The position numbers were made by a program, and so were the translations under genes. Below are positions 54,604 to 62,572 of a stretch of 64,000 nucleotides of DNA, one piece after another. The notes beneath the pieces are model-generated. The model was not told the origin of the DNA. It saw nothing but the letters and a program-made list of their open reading frames with translations, and ran no database searches. Every line of letters starts with the position of its first letter. Position 1 is the stretch's first letter. Where the stretch lies: assembly GCA_910577685.1 (NCBI GenBank), contig CAJTOH010000010.1, positions 36,729-100,728 on the forward strand, in the 5' to 3' direction. The DNA comes from an uncultured Dorea sp. GTDB taxonomy: Bacteria; Bacillota; Clostridia; Lachnospirales; Lachnospiraceae.

Positions 54604-56352
54604 CTAACTATACTGTTCCGCCTGAATATTGAAAAGTTCCTGATACCGTCCCTTCTTCTCCAGAAGTTTCTCATGGGTGTCAAAATCTGCGACTGTCCCG
54701 TTCTCAATCACGAGAATCCGGTCAGCCAGAACCGAGGAAGACATCCGGTGGGAGATATAGATGACCATGCTTTCCCCCGCTAATTCATCAAAGGTCTTGT
54801 AGAATTCTGCCTCTGCATAAGGATCCATTGCCGAGGTGGGTTCGTCTAATATTTTCAAGCTGCTTTGCTTATTCAGCATTCTCGCCAGAGCAAGTTTTTG
54901 CTCTTCGCCGCCGGAGAATTCGATGCCGTCCTCATCGTATACTTTCGAGTAAATACTTTTCGCACCTTGAGGCAGCGCTTCTACTTTGTCTTTCAGGTTT
55001 ACTTTCCGGAGTATCTCCAGGATATCCTGTCCGCCGGCTTTTCCATCAGCAGTATTTTCCTCCACGCTGACCGCAAACAGGCGGAAATCCTGAAACAGAG
55101 TAGATATCTGCGCAATGTATGACGAATACTGGTAGTTATTGATGGGCCGGCTGTTTACCAGAATCTCTCCTTCATCTGGCTGGTACAGTCTGCATAAGAG
55201 TTTGACGATGGTTGTTTTACCAGCTCCATTAAGCCCTACGACGGATATTTTTTCCCCTTTATGGATGGCAAAGGATACGCTCTTTAACACGGCGGCGGAG
55301 CTGTTGGGGTAGGCGAATGTCACGTTCCGGAATTCAAGTGTTTCAATGTTCCCCAATTCAAGCGTACCGTCGGAAATCTCTTCTTTTAGCTCCATAAGTT
55401 CAATCATTGGTTCCGCATATTTCAGGAACATATAGAACCGCATAACATTTTGGGTACACTCTGATACCGTGTTAAGAAATGTGATTCCAAGCGATGCATA
55501 GAAACTAAATGAGGACACGGTAAGCTTTTGCTTCATTACTTTTTTGAATACCGAGAAATAAATCCCGGCCATGCCAACATACTTGACTGTCTCAACCAGG
55601 CTCTGGATTAGGATGGTCTTTTTTTGATAGCGGTCAAAATACAGCGTCAGTTTGTCTGAGAACCCGCCGAATTTTCCAAGCAGTAATTTCCCAACGGTGT
55701 AAAAACGGTAATCCTTGCCATATTCCTTAGATAGGAGTGTTTCCAGATAATAAACATACTTACGGTCTATCTCTACGGTTTTTTCAAAATAATCCTGTTC
55801 AATATGTACAAATATTATGTAGAAAATGACGTTTAAGGCTGCCGCGCATATCAGGATGATAAATAACGGCATATCAAAGTGTATCAGGATTCCGGATATA
55901 CTGACAAGGACGAACACGTTCTGGATTAATCCGAATCCCCGCCGGAAGACAGAATCGATACATCCTTCTTCCTTGATGCAGAATTCCGCCCTTTTTACTA
56001 AGTCAAGATAATAGGGATTCTCAAGGTATTCGTAAGGCATCCGGCAAATCTTATCGAATATGAGGTGATCCAGCCTTTCCTCCATCCAATCCTGGGCGGT
56101 TTCATATAGGTAATCGGAAAGCCTTTTCAACAGATAAATCCCTGTTCCTGCCAGTATCCAAAGGGCAATTCCTGTGAGTCCGTCCTCTGGCAGCCCTGAC
56201 TCTAAGCTTTTGATGACAAGCGATACGAACATTGCGATGTAAAATGCCTGGGCTGCATAGACGAGACAGCGGAACAGAACGACCGCAAATATTTTCCGAT
56301 ATGCCTGGTATGAAATGCGGATAAATTTAATCAGTATTTTAGCTAAAGCCAT
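54604..56352 (-). CDS. ABC exporter subunit, cassette 2 (second)
   Basis: About 582 residues. Six helices in the N-terminal 310 residues precede an ATPase with Walker A GLNGAGKTTI, signature EFSGGEEQKLALARML, Walker B LKILDEPTSAMD and YISHRMSSS. The signature begins FSGG rather than LSGG. I take ATG 56352 behind AAGGGGTGGGG; the gene overlaps the first exporter gene by 14 bp, so they form a heterodimer. A fragment of it lies at 10938-11000. Confidence 0.9.
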   Translation of the reverse strand: MALAKILIKFIRISYQAYRKIFAVVLFRCLVYAAQAFYIAMFVSLVIKSLESGLPEDGLTGIALWILAGTGIYLLKRLSDYLYETAQDWMEERLDHLIFDKICRMPYEYLENPYYLDLVKRAEFCIKEEGCIDSVFRRGFGLIQNVFVLVSISGILIHFDMPLFIILICAAALNVIFYIIFVHIEQDYFEKTVEIDRKYVYYLETLLSKEYGKDYRFYTVGKLLLGKFGGFSDKLTLYFDRYQKKTILIQSLVETVKYVGMAGIYFSVFKKVMKQKLTVSSFSFYASLGITFLNTVSECTQNVMRFYMFLKYAEPMIELMELKEEISDGTLELGNIETLEFRNVTFAYPNSSAAVLKSVSFAIHKGEKISVVGLNGAGKTTIVKLLCRLYQPDEGEILVNSRPINNYQYSSYIAQISTLFQDFRLFAVSVEENTADGKAGGQDILEILRKVNLKDKVEALPQGAKSIYSKVYDEDGIEFSGGEEQKLALARMLNKQSSLKILDEPTSAMDPYAEAEFYKTFDELAGESMVIYISHRMSSSVLADRILVIENGTVADFDTHEKLLEKKGRYQELFNIQAEQYS

Positions 56353-58153
56353 TTTTCCCCACCCCTTTTCTATAGTATTTTCCTTGAGTGACAAACATGT
56401 CGTAATATTTTCCTTTTCTTCCGATCAGCTCTTCGTGGGTCCCTGTTTCTTCTATGCCGTCCGGGGAAAGCAGGTAAATCCGGTCGCAGAATTTGGTGCT
56501 GGACAGGCGGTGGGAGATGAAGATTACCGTCTTATCTTTTGCGGCTTGGCAGAATAATTCATAGACTTCCATTTCTGCCAACGCATCTAAAGCGGAGGTA
56601 GGTTCGTCCATAATATACAAATCAGCTTCTTTGTACAATGCCCTTGCAATGGCGACCTTCTGTTTCTCGCCGCCGGATAGTTCAACGCCGTTTTCGTCGA
56701 TGATTTTCAGGAGGGAGGTGTCATACTGCCGGGGGAGGGTTTCGATCTTTTTATCCAGATTCATTGCTTTCAGGCATTGGACGGCGCGTTCACGGCTTGC
56801 TGCGTCTTCTGTATAACCTGTGACGTTTTCAAGGATGCTGGCGGCGTAAATGTTGATATCCTGATATACGGCGGAAATTTTCTTGCAGTAGGCGTCTTTG
56901 TCGATTGTGTTGATATTTACCCCATTTACCAGGATTGCTCCTCCAGTTGGGTCGAACAGCCGGGTAAGCAGCTTAATGATGGTGCTTTTCCCCGCGCCGT
57001 TGATTCCCACGAATGCAATCTTTTCCCCGGGCTTGATTTCGAAGTTGATATTATCTAACACCAGCTTATCGGCTGACGGATACCGGAAGGAAACGTCTGA
57101 GAATTGGATTGTCCCGATATGCCCTCCGGGAAGGCCTTTGCCTGTGCGTTGGCTGATGTAGCTTTTGTCGTCCGTTAGGTCGAAGTAATGGGAGCTGTAG
57201 ACGGCGTGCCGTATCAGTTCCACCCGTTTGTCAGAGGCAGAATCTAAAGCCTGGTTCAGGGCGGCCGCCATTCCGAGATACAGCGTTACCTGGCTTAAAT
57301 CGATGTTTCCGTTGTAATACTCGAATGCCAGTATCAGGCATATAGCCAGGTTGCGTATGCATACCAGTAGCTCGTTCAGGAAACCAAGATTCCGTTTCCG
57401 ACGGAACACACTTTGCTGGCTGCGGACGTATTCTTCGGATTTGGATAGGAATTTATCCTTTAGCATTCCGGACAAAGCGAAGATTCGGATGTCTTTTCCG
57501 TAAGAAAAATCGTAGCCTATTCCGGAAAAATAGCTTTTCTGTTTATTTAGTTTTGCTCTTACCGGTTCGTTTTTTTCAATGCATTTGGCAATGCGGGCAT
57601 TGAGTTTTCCGCTGAGATATACGGATAGCAGGCAGATACATATGATGCCGATGTGGAAACGGAGTAGGGGGATGCTGCATAGGATAGAGGCTGCCGTATA
57701 TTTTCCCATATCAATTAGAGTCATGTATGTGCCGTAGAATCCATCGTAGCCTCCTAACGCGTCGATGGCGCTCTGGTTTTTGGTGGAAAAGTCGGCGTCT
57801 TCTAAGTGGCGGTAATCGATTTGCTGGTACCATTTCTGGTATTTTTGCAGTTCGTTGCGGCGCAGTTCTGCTAAACGCATTCCGAGGAGGTTGTCGCATA
57901 GGATTCCAAGGAGACTTACCAGAAGGATTGCTGCAAATATGCCGGCGATTATGTATGCGTTTTGGGCTCCTGCGCCGCCTGTGCCAATCCAGGAAACGAA
58001 GAGTTTGGGGATTACGGCTAACAGGGGCGGGCTGATGCCGGCGCATAGGATGGTTGCCAGCATGCATATGTATAAATATTTTTTGTTTTCTTCATTTAAA
58101 ATTTTAAGTTCCCGTATGATAATGGGGAGGACTTTTTTTTTATTTTTTAACAT
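56339..58153 (-). CDS. ABC exporter subunit, cassette 2 (first)
   Basis: About 604 residues with helices in the first 300. The ATPase has Walker A GINGAGKSTIIK, signature ELSGGEKQKVAIARAL, Walker B LYIMDEPTSALD and FISHRLSST. No C39 peptidase domain. I take ATG 58153 behind CAGAGGAAAGCC, just after the radical SAM stop region; an earlier in-frame start at 58225 lies inside that gene. A decayed second copy of its residues around WYQQIDYRHLEDA lies at 10650-10925. Confidence 0.9.
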   Translation of the reverse strand: MLKNKKKVLPIIIRELKILNEENKKYLYICMLATILCAGISPPLLAVIPKLFVSWIGTGGAGAQNAYIIAGIFAAILLVSLLGILCDNLLGMRLAELRRNELQKYQKWYQQIDYRHLEDADFSTKNQSAIDALGGYDGFYGTYMTLIDMGKYTAASILCSIPLLRFHIGIICICLLSVYLSGKLNARIAKCIEKNEPVRAKLNKQKSYFSGIGYDFSYGKDIRIFALSGMLKDKFLSKSEEYVRSQQSVFRRKRNLGFLNELLVCIRNLAICLILAFEYYNGNIDLSQVTLYLGMAAALNQALDSASDKRVELIRHAVYSSHYFDLTDDKSYISQRTGKGLPGGHIGTIQFSDVSFRYPSADKLVLDNINFEIKPGEKIAFVGINGAGKSTIIKLLTRLFDPTGGAILVNGVNINTIDKDAYCKKISAVYQDINIYAASILENVTGYTEDAASRERAVQCLKAMNLDKKIETLPRQYDTSLLKIIDENGVELSGGEKQKVAIARALYKEADLYIMDEPTSALDALAEMEVYELFCQAAKDKTVIFISHRLSSTKFCDRIYLLSPDGIEETGTHEELIGRKGKYYDMFVTQGKYYRKGVGKNGFS

Positions 58154-58172
58154 GGCTTTCCTCTGAGTTTTT

Positions 58173-59354
58173 CTATTTATATCTATAAAAATTTGTAATA
58201 ATTTTTTTGAATTTTTCAATATCATTATGATAATAAAATATTAGTTGTTTTAAAGAATATGCATATAACTCTTTTCTTGGACAATTATCTTGGATATAAG
58301 GAGGATTTTTCTCACGCTTTACATATGGAGCTATACAATCTGTACAAAGCCATTTAGCCCAACACTTGCTACAGAATTTGTTTTTCTTTTCGTTATATAC
58401 ATTTATTCTATTATCGTTTGCTCCATACTTATATAATAAAGATATACAAGGATATTGTTTACCTTTGGAATCAAATAAAATCTGACTATTATTACCCAAA
58501 CCTGCACAAAAAAAGGGGTTACCTATTTTTTCGACTAAGGCTGTAATTACGGGGGTCACATATTCATTAGAGCTTTCATTTAAAGGGAAATTACATAAAT
58601 TTTCGTAGATTTGTGATATTTTTTCTTGCTCCGTTATTTTTTTACCAACTAAATTAAACGATTTTTTATTAGTAAATACTTCGCTAATAGAATACCGCAT
58701 TCCAATATTTTCGAAATATTTTAGTAATTCATTATATGAAATATTTTCTGTATGATATTTTGTATAAGTACAATTTAAAACTATCCGGTCCTTAATAGGA
58801 CTGTTCTTTAATTTCTGTATTACCTCTATTACTTTATTGTGGGGACAGCCAATTCTCAAATCGTTATGAATTTGCGGTGGTCCATCTATGCTAATTATGA
58901 CTTTAAAATTATATCTTATAAAGAATTGTATCATACGTTCGTCTATAAGTATAGCATTAGTTGTAATTTCGTAATTTTTAACAGACATCTGTTTTTGTAA
59001 GTTTTCTACGATAAACTGCATTATTTTATAATTCAACAGCGGTTCTCCGCCAAAAAATGACACAGTATTTATTTCACTATAATTTGTTGTTAAAAAATGG
59101 ATAATCTGCTCTGCGCTTTTCTTATCCATTATTGAGCTTTGAAAATATGTCTTTTGTTCTCTTTGATAACAGTATTGACAACGTCCATTGCACAACTCAC
59201 TAACAAGAATTAAAGCTGTTCCTAATATATTAGGGGTACACGTAAAAAGAGGAATAGATCCTTTTTCCTTTTCTGGTAAATAATCTTTGTAAAGTTCTAA
59301 AGAAGTACCATCAAAAAAATATTTTGTTTTATTAATTGAAAATTCGTAAATCAT
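58173..59354 (-). CDS. Radical SAM/SPASM peptide maturase, cassette 2
   Basis: A 393-residue protein with the cluster motif CNGRCQYCYQ (Cys55, 59, 62), SFFGGEPLLN and SPASM-type cysteines at FFCAGLGNN, QYPCISLL, FCSKCWAKWLCTDCIAP and NCPRK. The gene is very AT-rich. It follows the 48-residue precursor by 73 bp. Enzymes of this kind form thioether links from Cys to alpha, beta or gamma carbons, or C-C links. The two Cys of the precursor make a thioether product the first guess. Confidence 0.9.
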   Translation of the reverse strand: MIYEFSINKTKYFFDGTSLELYKDYLPEKEKGSIPLFTCTPNILGTALILVSELCNGRCQYCYQREQKTYFQSSIMDKKSAEQIIHFLTTNYSEINTVSFFGGEPLLNYKIMQFIVENLQKQMSVKNYEITTNAILIDERMIQFFIRYNFKVIISIDGPPQIHNDLRIGCPHNKVIEVIQKLKNSPIKDRIVLNCTYTKYHTENISYNELLKYFENIGMRYSISEVFTNKKSFNLVGKKITEQEKISQIYENLCNFPLNESSNEYVTPVITALVEKIGNPFFCAGLGNNSQILFDSKGKQYPCISLLYKYGANDNRINVYNEKKNKFCSKCWAKWLCTDCIAPYVKREKNPPYIQDNCPRKELYAYSLKQLIFYYHNDIEKFKKIITNFYRYK

Positions 59355-59401
59355 AAATTTTACCTCGAATTAAAAGAGTTCTGTAGTATATGTATATACT
59401 G

Positions 59402-59427
59402 AAATATCGGGCATAAGCCCGATATTT
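59402..59427 (-). terminator. Hairpin directly after precursor 2
   Basis: Perfect 11-bp arms AAATATCGGGC (59402-59412) and GCCCGATATTT (59417-59427), 4-nt loop, immediately after the precursor stop codon. T-poor on the minus strand, so probably partial termination or message protection. Confidence 0.7.
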
Positions 59428-59574
59428 TTAGCCATTTTTGTGTACGCCACAATGTGTTGGGTAACCAATACCACAATGAATATGTTCGCCTAAAATTTCT
59501 TCGATATACAAACTAAATTCATTTTCAGGTAATTCGTTTTCAACTGTTTTAGAAATATTTTTTAAATTCTCCAT
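59428..59574 (-). CDS. RiPP precursor peptide 2 (48 residues, two cysteines)
   Basis: It starts at ATG 59574 behind AAGGAGGTGTTTCAT. An acidic leader (MENLKNISKTVENELPENEF, then SLYIEEILGE) is followed by a Gly/His/Cys-rich core HIHCGIGYPTHCGVHKNG. The split between leader and core is plain in composition. With the radical SAM/SPASM gene directly downstream and an exporter pair after that, it is a strong RiPP precursor candidate of sactipeptide or ranthipeptide type. The core motif HCG repeated eight residues apart is not one I know. Confidence 0.85.
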   Translation of the reverse strand: MENLKNISKTVENELPENEFSLYIEEILGEHIHCGIGYPTHCGVHKNG

Positions 59575-59589
59575 ATGAAACACCTCCTT

Positions 59590-59744
59590 CTTTCATATTA
59601 ACACCGGAAACTATGTATCGTTCTCACGTCCCTTGGTGTAATTAAAAGATAATAAACACCGCCCGACCATCCCATATCGTTTTGTGTTTCTTTTAAATAA
59701 CACAAAACGATAACCTAATCTCTTAACTTGACGGAGGAAATGGC
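59590..59744 (-). repeat. RiPP promoter block, copy 2
   Basis: Nearly identical to 54151-54306, see there. Confidence 0.92.
59641..59711 (-). promoter_or_regulatory. Operator and promoter of RiPP cassette 2
   Basis: Same inverted repeat as at cassette 1: ATCGTTTTGTGTT (59676-59688) and AACACAAAACGAT (59699-59711). The -10 box TTTAAT (59646-59641, minus strand) again lies exactly 29 nt from the repeat. No -35 box. Confidence 0.85.
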
Positions 59745-59749
59745 ATGGA

Positions 59750-59918
59750 TCATAATGGCAAATAAGCAGGTATGAAAAATTCCTGCCCTGTGGTAAATGA
59801 TCTTGTTCCTGTCACGGGTAAAATCAATCCCGGGACGCTTGCAGAAATCCTCCCGGTGTTGGTTCATCTTTTCAATTTCAGACAACAAGATCTGTTTAAT
59901 TTTTTCAGGGGTAGTCAT
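59750..59918 (-). pseudogene. N-terminal remnant of an IS4-type transposase
   Basis: From ATG 59918 behind AAAGGAGGCACACT the frame reads ILLSEIEKMNQHREDF and CKRPGIDFTRDRNK. This resembles the N-terminus of IS4-family transposases (NPGKDFTRKRKL pattern). The homology stops as the frame enters the RiPP promoter block. Only about 55 residues remain. Recognition is from pattern memory, moderate confidence. Confidence 0.45.
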
Positions 59919-59963
59919 AGTGTGCCTCCTTTGGTCAAAAGTGATAATATCTCCTGACAAAAG

Positions 59964-60007
59964 GGCCGCCCTCGTTTCCGCAAAAATGATTAGAAACGAG
60001 GGCGGCC
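59964..60007. repeat. GC-rich 15-bp inverted repeat
   Basis: Arms GGCCGCCCTCGTTTC (59964-59978) and GAAACGAGGGCGGCC (59993-60007), perfect, in an AT-rich setting just upstream of the transposase remnant. It may belong to the insertion-sequence left end. The rest of 59.9-60.2 kb holds the regulator promoter and no gene. Confidence 0.8.
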
Positions 60008-60131
60008 GCACATTTTGACCTCCGTGCCAACCCCTTAGAGTAATTTTTTGAAAATTTTGAGTTAGCCCCCTATTCAGAGTCTAACTCAATAGCTTAACTA
60101 ACTGACATTGCGTGTGAACAGTAACTATTAA

Positions 60132-60174
60132 CGCTTCTCTTGACTTGAGTGTAATAATATTACATAATAAGATT
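60132..60174 (+). promoter_or_regulatory. Promoter of the first XRE-TPR regulator
   Basis: TTGACT (60140-60145), 17-bp spacer, CATAAT (60163-60168). The palindrome GTAATAATATTAC (60151-60163) fills the spacer. An identical copy without a gene lies at 54410-54452. Confidence 0.75.
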
Positions 60175-60198
60175 ATTACATAAAAGGAGACAATTTAT

Positions 60199-61146
60199 AT
60201 GGAGGAACTATTCCTTGGAGAGTATATCCGCCAAGAACGGCTGAAACAAGGGGTTACACAAGAGCAGTTGTGCGAAGGCATCTGCGAACCCATTACTGTT
60301 TCACGCATGGAAAACGGCAAGCAGACGCCTTCCTACAACCGAATCCTCGCTTTTCTACAACGTCTTTCTCTACCGGACGACCGGTATTTCGCCGTATTAA
60401 GCGAAAACGAACTGGAAATCAAGAACTTACAGGATGAGATTCGCACCGACGCCGCTCGGTTTTCCCAAGCCGCACCGGAAAACCAGCCCGGGATACGAAC
60501 CGCCGGAATACGAAAGCTGGAGAAACTGGAAGCTCTCGCAGAACCGGACGACCGAATCATCCGTCAGTTCATTTTGTCTATGAAGATAACCTTTGGCAAG
60601 TCTGATGGTTCTTACAGCCCTACGGAGGCGCTGGACGGCTTGTTGAAAGCCCTTCACATCACGATTCCTAACTGTAATCCGGAAAAATTCAACTTAGGCC
60701 TGTCCAGTCTGGAGGAGACTTCATTAGTCTGTCGGATTGCGTACATCTATGCGGAGATGGGACAAATAGATAAAGCAATCGGCATATACCGCCAATTACT
60801 TAAATTTGCACAGAAACCTAATTGTGAGACGTCACGGTATGCCGAGAAGTTTGCATTGATCGCACTTGGTTGCACCCGTACGCTCCTCTTGGCAGAGAAG
60901 TATGATGATGCACTTGAAACTGCCCAATTTGGACAGGAGACTTGCGTAAAGTATGGTCACTATCAATTTCTTCCCGAATTTCTGGAGCTTTTGGGAAAAT
61001 GCTACTTTTATAGGGATGAGCTGGAGAACTGCAAAGAATTCTATCGGGCGGCATACTGTCTCTATAATGAAACAGGAAACGAAAGCGGGCGGCTTCTCAT
61101 TGAAAAAGATGTTAAAGAGAAATTGGATTTGATATATCCATTTTAA
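60199..61146 (+). CDS. XRE-TPR transcriptional regulator (RRNPP-like), copy 1
   Basis: A 315-residue protein. An N-terminal helix-turn-helix (residues about 5-60: YIRQERLKQGVTQEQLCEGI, SRMENGKQTPSYNRI) is followed by about 240 residues of helical TPR-like repeats (IAYIYAEMGQIDKAIGIYRQ; EKYDDALETAQFG; YFYRDELENCKEFYRAAYCL). This is the layout of PlcR/PrgX/Rgg-type receptors, which bind short imported peptides in the TPR groove. AAAAGGAGACAATTTAT precedes the start. It is divergent from RiPP cassette 2 and probably controls it. Confidence 0.85.
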   Translation: MEELFLGEYIRQERLKQGVTQEQLCEGICEPITVSRMENGKQTPSYNRILAFLQRLSLPDDRYFAVLSENELEIKNLQDEIRTDAARFSQAAPENQPGIRTAGIRKLEKLEALAEPDDRIIRQFILSMKITFGKSDGSYSPTEALDGLLKALHITIPNCNPEKFNLGLSSLEETSLVCRIAYIYAEMGQIDKAIGIYRQLLKFAQKPNCETSRYAEKFALIALGCTRTLLLAEKYDDALETAQFGQETCVKYGHYQFLPEFLELLGKCYFYRDELENCKEFYRAAYCLYNETGNESGRLLIEKDVKEKLDLIYPF

Positions 61147-61209
61147 TTTCCCTACCTTAACTTGACAAAGGTACTTATACGTACACGGTAAGATAGAAGG
61201 AGGTATCCC

Positions 61210-62157
61210 ATGAGAGAGTTATCATTGGGCGAATACATTAAGCAAGAACGAATAAAACAGGGGATTACTCAGGAACAATTATGTGAAGGTATCTGTGAAC
61301 CCATTACTATTTCACGTATGGAAAACGGGAAACAACCCCCTTCCTATACCCGTATCCGTACCTTTCTCCAGCGGTTAAGCCTGTTGGATAATCAGTATTC
61401 TGCTTTGTTAAGCCAAAATGAGTTGGAAATTAAAACCTTACATGATGAGATTCTTGCCAACGCCATCCTGTTTGACCGCTCTGCACCTGAAGATCGTTTC
61501 AAACTTAGAGCCATAGGGATGCAAGAGCTAGAGGCACTGGAAAAGCTTGCAAAACCGGACGATGGAATTATCCACCAGTACATTTTAGCCATGAAGGGAA
61601 CTTTTGGTAAGCCCGGTGAACCTTACAGTCCAAAGGAGCGATTAGAACTTTTGCGGGAAGCTCTGCATATCACAGTTCCAAATTTTAATATAGAAGAAAT
61701 CAATCGCGGTCTATACAGTCTGGACGAAATCTCCATAATCATCCAGATCGCTAACATATATGCAAAGATAGAACAACTAAACAAATCTATTGACATTTAC
61801 CGCCAACTATTTAAGTATGCGCAGAGGCACTATCATAAAACATCACACTATGCCGGAAAATTTGCACTGATTGCTCATAACTACACACAATTTCTCTCTA
61901 GTGCAAGACGATATGACGAAGCGCTTGATATTGCTGAACAGGGACGGAAAGTCTGTGTAAAGTTCACTCACTATCAATTTCTACCCGGACTTTTAGAGCA
62001 CTCAGGCGGCTGTTATTTCTATAAGGGAGAACTTGAGAAATGCAAAGAATACTACCGAGCAGCGCATTGTCTCTATAAAATAATAAAAAACGACCGCGAT
62101 AGACATGTTTTGGAAATGACAGCCAAAGAGCGTCTGAATTTGGAATTTCCCTTTTAG
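61210..62157 (+). CDS. XRE-TPR transcriptional regulator (RRNPP-like), copy 2
   Basis: A 315-residue paralogue of the preceding gene with the same layout and length; the helix-turn-helix is nearly the same (LGEYIKQERIKQGITQEQLC), the TPR part has diverged more, so the two may recognise different peptides or the same peptide with different affinity. A TTGACA box (61162-61167) lies upstream and GAAGGAGGTATCCC precedes the start. It is convergent with and overlaps by 4 bp the secreted-peptide gene at 62154. Confidence 0.85.
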   Translation: MRELSLGEYIKQERIKQGITQEQLCEGICEPITISRMENGKQPPSYTRIRTFLQRLSLLDNQYSALLSQNELEIKTLHDEILANAILFDRSAPEDRFKLRAIGMQELEALEKLAKPDDGIIHQYILAMKGTFGKPGEPYSPKERLELLREALHITVPNFNIEEINRGLYSLDEISIIIQIANIYAKIEQLNKSIDIYRQLFKYAQRHYHKTSHYAGKFALIAHNYTQFLSSARRYDEALDIAEQGRKVCVKFTHYQFLPGLLEHSGGCYFYKGELEKCKEYYRAAHCLYKIIKNDRDRHVLEMTAKERLNLEFPF

Positions 62158-62384
62158 TTACTCCAATTATCCGGTTCCGTTGGATACGACATCATACCAT
62201 CCCTTGAGACAAACTTTTCCGTTGATGTCAATTTCTTCTCTTTTTCCTCGAATTCCTGTTTCACATTTTCCGAAACCGCCAAAGGATTATTTGAATCGGA
62301 ATTCGTGCTGGCATAAACCTCCGTATGCAACATTGAAATGCTCAACAACAAAACCGCCACTAGTGCCGTTAATTTGTTTTTCAT
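62154..62384 (-). CDS. Secreted 76-residue protein, candidate peptide-pheromone precursor
   Basis: A Sec signal peptide (MKNKLTALVAVLLLSISMLH, cleavage likely after VYA at residue 25) is followed by a short, acidic, lysine-rich spacer and the C-terminus RDGMMSYPTEPDNWSN. Small secreted precursors whose last 5-10 residues form the signal are typical partners of PlcR-type receptors, and this gene adjoins two such receptors. It has the same operator/-10 arrangement as the RiPP cassettes, which implies positive feedback. I take ATG 62384; the open frame begins at 62450 inside the promoter region. Confidence 0.7.
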   Translation of the reverse strand: MKNKLTALVAVLLLSISMLHTEVYASTNSDSNNPLAVSENVKQEFEEKEKKLTSTEKFVSRDGMMSYPTEPDNWSN

Positions 62385-62415
62385 TTTGGTAAAACCGCCC
62401 TTTCTTTTTCTTATA

Positions 62416-62486
62416 GTAATAAAATACACCACAATTTCCCAGAACACCATATCGTTCTGGGTTTTTTATTTTTAACACTAAACGAT
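62416..62486 (-). promoter_or_regulatory. Operator and promoter of the secreted-peptide gene
   Basis: Third copy of the inverted repeat, slightly degenerate: ATCGTTCTGGGTT (62451-62463) and AACACTAAACGAT (62474-62486), 10-bp spacer. A TATTAC -10 box (62421-62416, minus strand) lies exactly 29 nt from the repeat, as at the two RiPP cassettes, although the bases between are different. That conservation of distance without sequence conservation supports function. Confidence 0.8.
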
Positions 62487-62518
62487 ATGTCAGATATTTT
62501 TTAATAATGAACTCTCTC

Positions 62519-62572
62519 GTCGAAAAATGTCGACCGAATTTAATTGAGAAAATTATTAGAAGATGATAAAAT
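62519..62572 (+). promoter_or_regulatory. Promoter of the second Rpn-like gene, with paired GTCGA motif
   Basis: GTCGAAAAATGTCGA (62519-62533), TTGAGA (62544-62549), 17-bp spacer, TAAAAT (62567-62572). Same order as at 9350-9403. About 275 bp of leader follow with no gene that I can see. Confidence 0.75.

Noticed and set aside
54462..54707. 81-residue minus-strand frame near the MFS tail
   Set aside because: It overlaps the end of the exporter gene and the MFS remnant in the wrong phase and has no ribosome site.
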